Assembly: GCA_902461085.1 (NCBI GenBank)
Contig: CABPWH010000074.1
Span: 1-8,932 of the forward strand
DNA: 8,932 nt
DNA from: an uncultured Collinsella sp.
Lineage (GTDB): Bacteria; Actinomycetota; Coriobacteriia; Coriobacteriales; Coriobacteriaceae
Direction: 5' to 3'
In this document: positions 6,369-8,932 of the stretch, piece after piece
Layout: every line of letters begins with the position of its first letter
Numbering within the stretch: the stretch's first letter is position 1
The notes under the pieces: generated by a model
Database searches by the model: none
Seen by the model: the letters and a program-made list of their open reading frames with translations, nothing else
Told to the model about the DNA's origin: nothing
Made by a program: the position numbers and the translations under genes

Positions 6369-6397
6369 TTTACGTATCTACCATAGAGTTTTATGAT
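6369..6397 (+). promoter_or_regulatory. Putative toxin-antitoxin promoter
   Basis: TTTACG (6369-6374) and TATGAT (6392-6397) are separated by exactly 17 bases and lie 26 bases before the antitoxin start, in an AT-rich stretch unlike its surroundings. The -10 matches 5 of 6 and the -35 4 of 6 positions. Autoregulation by the antitoxin is usual in this class but no clean operator palindrome is visible. Confidence 0.5.
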
Positions 6398-6422
6398 AGT
6401 TTTGAAGTATTAAGGAGGGGTC

Positions 6423-6803
6423 ATGACCACAACAGCCGCTCAGATCAACGTGCGTCTCGATGCCGATCTCAAAAGGAGTGGGGACGCCGCTCTCTCCAGG
6501 GCCGGTATGACGCCGAGCCAAGCGGTGCGAGCGCTCTGGCAGCTTGCAGCGTCGCTGGCCGATCGCCCCGGTGCGCTCGAGGATATCCTGCTGCCCAGTC
6601 GTGCCCGGGCGGAACAGCGCGAGCGCGAAAAGGCCGCCAAACGTAAACTCGAGCTCATGGATCAGGGATCGAAGCTGTTCGCTGCCGCTTGCCGTGAGTC
6701 GGGAATCGATATGGTCAGGGCTCAGCCATCGGACGACGAAGAGCTCAAACGGAACGCCTATGCTGATCGCTATGGCGAGGAGATGAGCTGGCTCTATGAG
6801 TGA
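6423..6803 (+). CDS. RelB/DinJ-type antitoxin
   Basis: A 126-residue antitoxin. Residues 6-43 (AQINVRLDADLKRSGDAALSRAGMTPSQAVRAL) match the ribbon-helix-helix region of RelB/DinJ proteins, which dimerise and bind their own promoter. A charged helical stretch (about 60-82) and an acidic C-terminal part (103-126) follow, the part expected to wrap and block the toxin. A very strong AAGGAGG (6412-6418) precedes the ATG, in keeping with high antitoxin expression. The last 8 bases overlap the toxin start, so the two are probably translationally coupled. It is longer than a typical DinJ (about 86 residues). Family call is good; that it neutralises the neighbouring PIN toxin is inferred from the overlap. 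Confidence 0.85.
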   Translation: MTTTAAQINVRLDADLKRSGDAALSRAGMTPSQAVRALWQLAASLADRPGALEDILLPSRARAEQREREKAAKRKLELMDQGSKLFAAACRESGIDMVRAQPSDDEELKRNAYADRYGEEMSWLYE

Positions 6804-7287
6804 GGCTCTAAAGCGCATCTTGGTTGACACCAACGTGTGGCTCGATTACTTCATTCCCTCACGACGTGGTCGTTCGGCGGCGATTGAGTTTTTACGCGAT
6901 GCATGCACGGCGCAGGTGGATTTGCTGTATGCGGCGACATCGTCCAAAGACCTGTTCTATTTGATTTCAAGTGAACATAAGGCATGGTATCGGCGAGAGC
7001 GCGGTTCGCTGTCTCAAGATGCCGCTTCGGCGGCGACATCACTCGCATGGGATTGTCTTGATGTGTTGTCGCAACTTGCTACGCCCGTGCCCTGCGACCT
7101 GAGCGACATATGGATGGCGAGTAAGCAGCGTGAGCTCCATAGCGATTACGAAGACGATTTAATCATCGCGGCAGCGATGCGCGCAAAGACAGACCTTCTG
7201 GTCACCAACGATGTCAAGCTCTGCTCACACGCACCAGTCGCCGCAATGAGCGTAGAAGACGCAAAGAATTACTTAGCAACGCTCTAA
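6796..7287 (+). CDS. PIN-domain toxin, VapC-like
   Basis: A 163-residue putative endoribonuclease. PIN-domain landmarks: ILVDTNVWLDYF (8-19) with metal ligand Asp11, DYEDDLIIAAAM (117-128) with acidic residues at the position of the third PIN aspartate, and LLVTNDVKL (134-142) with the terminal T-N-D. A conserved mid-domain Glu is not certain; Glu60 is a candidate. PIN toxins of TA modules cut RNA, often tRNA, using bound magnesium; the target here is unknown. ATG 6796 lies inside the last codons of the antitoxin (ATGAGTGA). GAGGAG at 6777-6782 is rather far for a normal ribosome binding site, so coupled translation is likely. It is convergent with the dehydrogenase gene. The reading frame is intact. 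Confidence 0.87.
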   Translation: MSEALKRILVDTNVWLDYFIPSRRGRSAAIEFLRDACTAQVDLLYAATSSKDLFYLISSEHKAWYRRERGSLSQDAASAATSLAWDCLDVLSQLATPVPCDLSDIWMASKQRELHSDYEDDLIIAAAMRAKTDLLVTNDVKLCSHAPVAAMSVEDAKNYLATL

Positions 7288-7321
7288 CAATTTGAAGACC
7301 CCACAGGTTGAGTAAACGCCA

Positions 7322-7424
7322 GCGAGAGCCCGCCGTTTGAGCCAAGGTGCCGTGAAATGAAAAGGCGCTGACCTTCTGGTCGCGCCTTTGAAATTGAACG
7401 GCAGATTGGCCAAACGGCGGGCTC
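7322..7424. repeat. Long imperfect hairpin between convergent genes
   Basis: The arms read toward each other over about 100 bases. The outer arm 7326-7345 pairs with 7406-7424 (GAGCCCGCCGTTT and AAACGGCGGGCTC, plus GCCAA and TTGGC, with a one-base bulge). Further in, TGCCGT pairs with ACGGCA; the inner part is AAAGGCGC (7361-7368) with GCGCCTTT (7382-7389) and a GACC-TTCT-GGTC tip. No good T-run follows, though TTTGAAATT after the inner stem could give a weak terminator for the toxin gene. It may be a bidirectional terminator or a palindromic mobile repeat. Confidence 0.65.
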
Positions 7425-7454
7425 GCAGCGTCGGGTCCTTTCCGCCGTCGGGAC

Positions 7455-7481
7455 ATTACGCCGTTTGTAAAACGGCGTAAT
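7455..7481. terminator. Perfect 12-bp hairpin next to the dehydrogenase stop
   Basis: ATTACGCCGTTT (7455-7466) and AAACGGCGTAAT (7470-7481) with a 3-base loop, two bases from the dehydrogenase stop codon. T-runs are poor on both sides (ATTCTTAG in the plus direction), so termination efficiency is uncertain. It probably ends or protects the dehydrogenase transcript. Confidence 0.5.
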
Positions 7482-7483
7482 TC

Positions 7484-8419
7484 TTAGTGTTCGATCCAGC
7501 AGCGCAGGGTCTCGCCAGCTTGCAGGTGACGCAGGTTCTCCGCGGCGATGTCGACCACATTGTTGAGCGTGGCTGCCAGGTGGAACCAGCCGGAGACGTG
7601 CGGCGTGATGAGCATGTTGGGTGCATCCCACAGTGGGCTTGTCTCAGGCAGCGGCTCGGGGTCGGTGACGTCGACCGCGGCGCCGGCGAGATGTCCCGAC
7701 TCCAGGGCGGCAACCAGATCGTCGGCAACCACAAGATCGCCGCGGCCGCCGTTGGCAAAGAAGGCGCTCGGCTTCATCGCGGCGAAGAACTCGGCGTTCG
7801 CCAGGCCGCGGGTCTCGGGTGTGCTGGGCATAAAGGATGCGACGACATCGGCCTCGGCCAGGCGCTCAGACAGGGCATCCATGCCGTCCATGTCCTCAAA
7901 TACAATGGGGTAGACGAGCGGATGGCGCTTGATGCCGCGGACGTGTGCGCCCATGCTGCGGCAGAGCGTGGCAAAGTGGCCGCCGATATCGCCTGCGCCC
8001 AGCACCAGCACGTTGGCATTTTTAAGCGAGGTAACCGGCCCCAAATCCTCCCAGCGATGCTCGCGCTGCAAGTCGTGATAGCCGGGCAGGCGCTTCATCA
8101 TAGAAAGAACCATGGCAAACATGTGCTCGCTTACGGCCTGACCGTAGGCGCCCACCGAGCAAGACAGTTTGGCGTCGGCTGGTACGGTGCCGGCGGCAAG
8201 GTAGTCGTCATAGCCGGCGGTCTGCAATTGCAACAGCTGGAGGTGCTTGCACGCGGTAAGCAGGGCAGGGTCAATGTTGCCCAAGATCACGTCGGCATCG
8301 GCGACCTGTTCATGTGTGGCGGCGTCGGAGCTCGTGTAGATAAAGTCCTCGCCCGGAGCACTCGACTCAAGAATTGCGCGATGGCGGTCGTTGACAGGCA
8401 ACAAAACCAGGATGTTCAC
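7484..8419 (-). CDS. D-2-hydroxyacid dehydrogenase family protein
   Basis: A 311-residue cytoplasmic oxidoreductase that interconverts a 2-keto acid and a D-2-hydroxy acid with a nicotinamide cofactor. The nucleotide-binding motif is VLVLGAGDIGGHFA (137-150). The catalytic triad is visible as Arg226 (NGGRGDLV), Glu255 (DVTDPEPLP) and His274 (ITPHVSG). Length is normal. After the second strand of the Rossmann fold, where NAD-specific members have Asp, this protein has GIKRHP (162-167), basic residues that suggest preference for NADP; this is inference. The start is GTG at 8417-8419, supported by GGAGAGGA six bases upstream, and gives MNILVLLPVND. The substrate cannot be assigned; phosphoglycerate or ketopantoate reduction is not specifically indicated. 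It lies downstream of the aminopeptidase gene but is separated from it by a strong terminator. Confidence 0.92.
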   Translation of the reverse strand: MNILVLLPVNDRHRAILESSAPGEDFIYTSSDAATHEQVADADVILGNIDPALLTACKHLQLLQLQTAGYDDYLAAGTVPADAKLSCSVGAYGQAVSEHMFAMVLSMMKRLPGYHDLQREHRWEDLGPVTSLKNANVLVLGAGDIGGHFATLCRSMGAHVRGIKRHPLVYPIVFEDMDGMDALSERLAEADVVASFMPSTPETRGLANAEFFAAMKPSAFFANGGRGDLVVADDLVAALESGHLAGAAVDVTDPEPLPETSPLWDAPNMLITPHVSGWFHLAATLNNVVDIAAENLRHLQAGETLRCWIEH

Positions 8420-8437
8420 AAGCAGTCCTCTCCGCCC

Positions 8438-8476
8438 AACCTGCCAAAAGGGGACAGATTAATTTTGGCATGTTTT
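8438..8476. repeat. Dispersed hairpin repeat, copy 2
   Basis: AACCTGCCAAAA (8438-8449) and TTTTGGCATGTT (8463-8474) pair with one mismatch. The loop shares GGGA and TTAA with the terminator at 6207-6246, in the same orientation. On the minus strand it lies in the untranslated leader region of the dehydrogenase gene and has no T-run after it. It is therefore not simply that strand's terminator. Confidence 0.65.
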
Positions 8477-8490
8477 ATCAGGCAAAACGT

Positions 8491-8544
8491 TCAAATAAAA
8501 CGCCGGGCTACGCGATGGTTAGCATATCCATCGCGTAGCCCGGC
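8491..8544 (-). terminator. Intrinsic terminator of the methionine aminopeptidase gene
   Basis: GCCGGGCTACGCGATGG (8502-8518) and its exact reverse complement (8528-8544) form a 17-bp stem with a 9-base loop. On the minus strand it is directly followed by GTTTTATTT. It lies 10 bases after the stop codon. Confidence 0.93.
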
Positions 8545-8554
8545 ATATCTACAG

Positions 8555-8932
8555 CTACCAGCTCAGCAGCTCGTAACCATCCTCGGTCACCACGAGCTGT
8601 ACCTCGCACTGGGCCGAATCGCTGCCGTCCTTGGTGCGCACGCACCAGCCGTCACCCTTGCTGATCTTGATGTCGGGCGCTCCGGCGTTGACCATGGGCT
8701 CGATGGTAAAGACCATGCCCGGGGCCATGATGGTGTCCACATCGGGCGCCTCGGTGGTAAAGCCCACAAACGGGTCCTCGTGGAACTCCTTACCGATGCC
8801 GTGTCCGCCGTACTCGCGCACCACGCTAAAGCCGGCGTCCTCGACCGTCTTTTGCACGGCCTCGGCCATCACGGACAGCGGCAGCCACGGCTTGACGGCG
8901 GGGAGCGCCCCCCCCCCACCCCCACGCCGGCC
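8555..8932 (-). CDS. map: Type I methionine aminopeptidase, C-terminal part (cut by window edge)
   Basis: 125 residues in frame to the right edge; the N-terminal half lies outside. The enzyme removes the initiator methionine from new proteins. Visible: REYGGHGIGKEFHEDP with the metal-ligand His of GHGIG, FTIEPMVN with the metal-ligand Glu, and SAQCEVQLVVTEDG with the last ligand Glu. The usual Gln-x-Glu-His-Thr is Glu-Val-Gln here. The two Asp ligands should lie upstream, outside the window. The short version starting at GTG 8872 is not the true start: the frame stays open to the edge and the family needs about 120 more residues. The last 25 or so bases translate to a Gly-rich run unlike the family and may be poor-quality sequence. 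Confidence 0.92.
   Translation of the reverse strand, partial: GRRGGGGGALPAVKPWLPLSVMAEAVQKTVEDAGFSVVREYGGHGIGKEFHEDPFVGFTTEAPDVDTIMAPGMVFTIEPMVNAGAPDIKISKGDGWCVRTKDGSDSAQCEVQLVVTEDGYELLSW

Noticed and set aside
1..8932. CRISPR array, tRNA, rRNA, transposase or prophage genes
   Set aside because: No regularly spaced direct repeats, no cloverleaf or rRNA-like sequence and no integrase or transposase motifs were found by reading both strands.

Overview
The window looks like chromosomal DNA from a high-GC Coriobacteriia species, most likely Collinsella or a close relative. This rests on overall gene character, codon use and intergenic hairpin style, not on a search, so the genus is an inference. 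It holds eight genes: seven complete and one cut by the right edge. There is no tRNA, rRNA, CRISPR array or intact transposase.

Left part (1-2356), less GC-rich and accessory-looking. A membrane-bound XRE-type regulator (265-1185, +) carries an 18-residue tandem repeat. A 448-base gap with several inverted repeats follows, then a small conserved protein of unknown function (1634-1963, +) with a strong terminator. Next is a 213-base element whose ends are inverted copies of each other (2062-2274).

Core metabolic part (2357-6246). On the minus strand lie a 6-phosphofructokinase (2357-3436) and, upstream of it, a membrane-anchored N-terminal-nucleophile amidase/acyltransferase-like protein (3576-4661). 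Divergent from these is an M18 zinc aminopeptidase (4823-6208, +) ending in a terminator whose stem includes the stop codon.

Toxin-antitoxin part (6294-7483). Behind a second terminator and a plausible promoter, a RelB/DinJ-type antitoxin (6423-6803) overlaps by 8 bases a PIN-domain, VapC-like toxin (6796-7287). A roughly 100-base self-complementary hairpin and a perfect 12-bp hairpin separate it from the convergent gene that follows.

Right part (7484-8932, minus strand): a D-2-hydroxyacid dehydrogenase with a GTG start, and the C-terminal part of a type I methionine aminopeptidase with a 17-bp-stem terminator. A hairpin sharing its stem and part of its loop with the M18 terminator lies between them, so this sequence is probably a dispersed repeat.

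The genes do not form one pathway. They are ordinary glycolysis, protein-turnover and redox genes with a regulator and a TA module between them. No convincing new multi-gene system is visible. The most unusual content is the set of structured intergenic repeats, the RelB-PIN pairing, and the regulator fused to a repeat and membrane domain.
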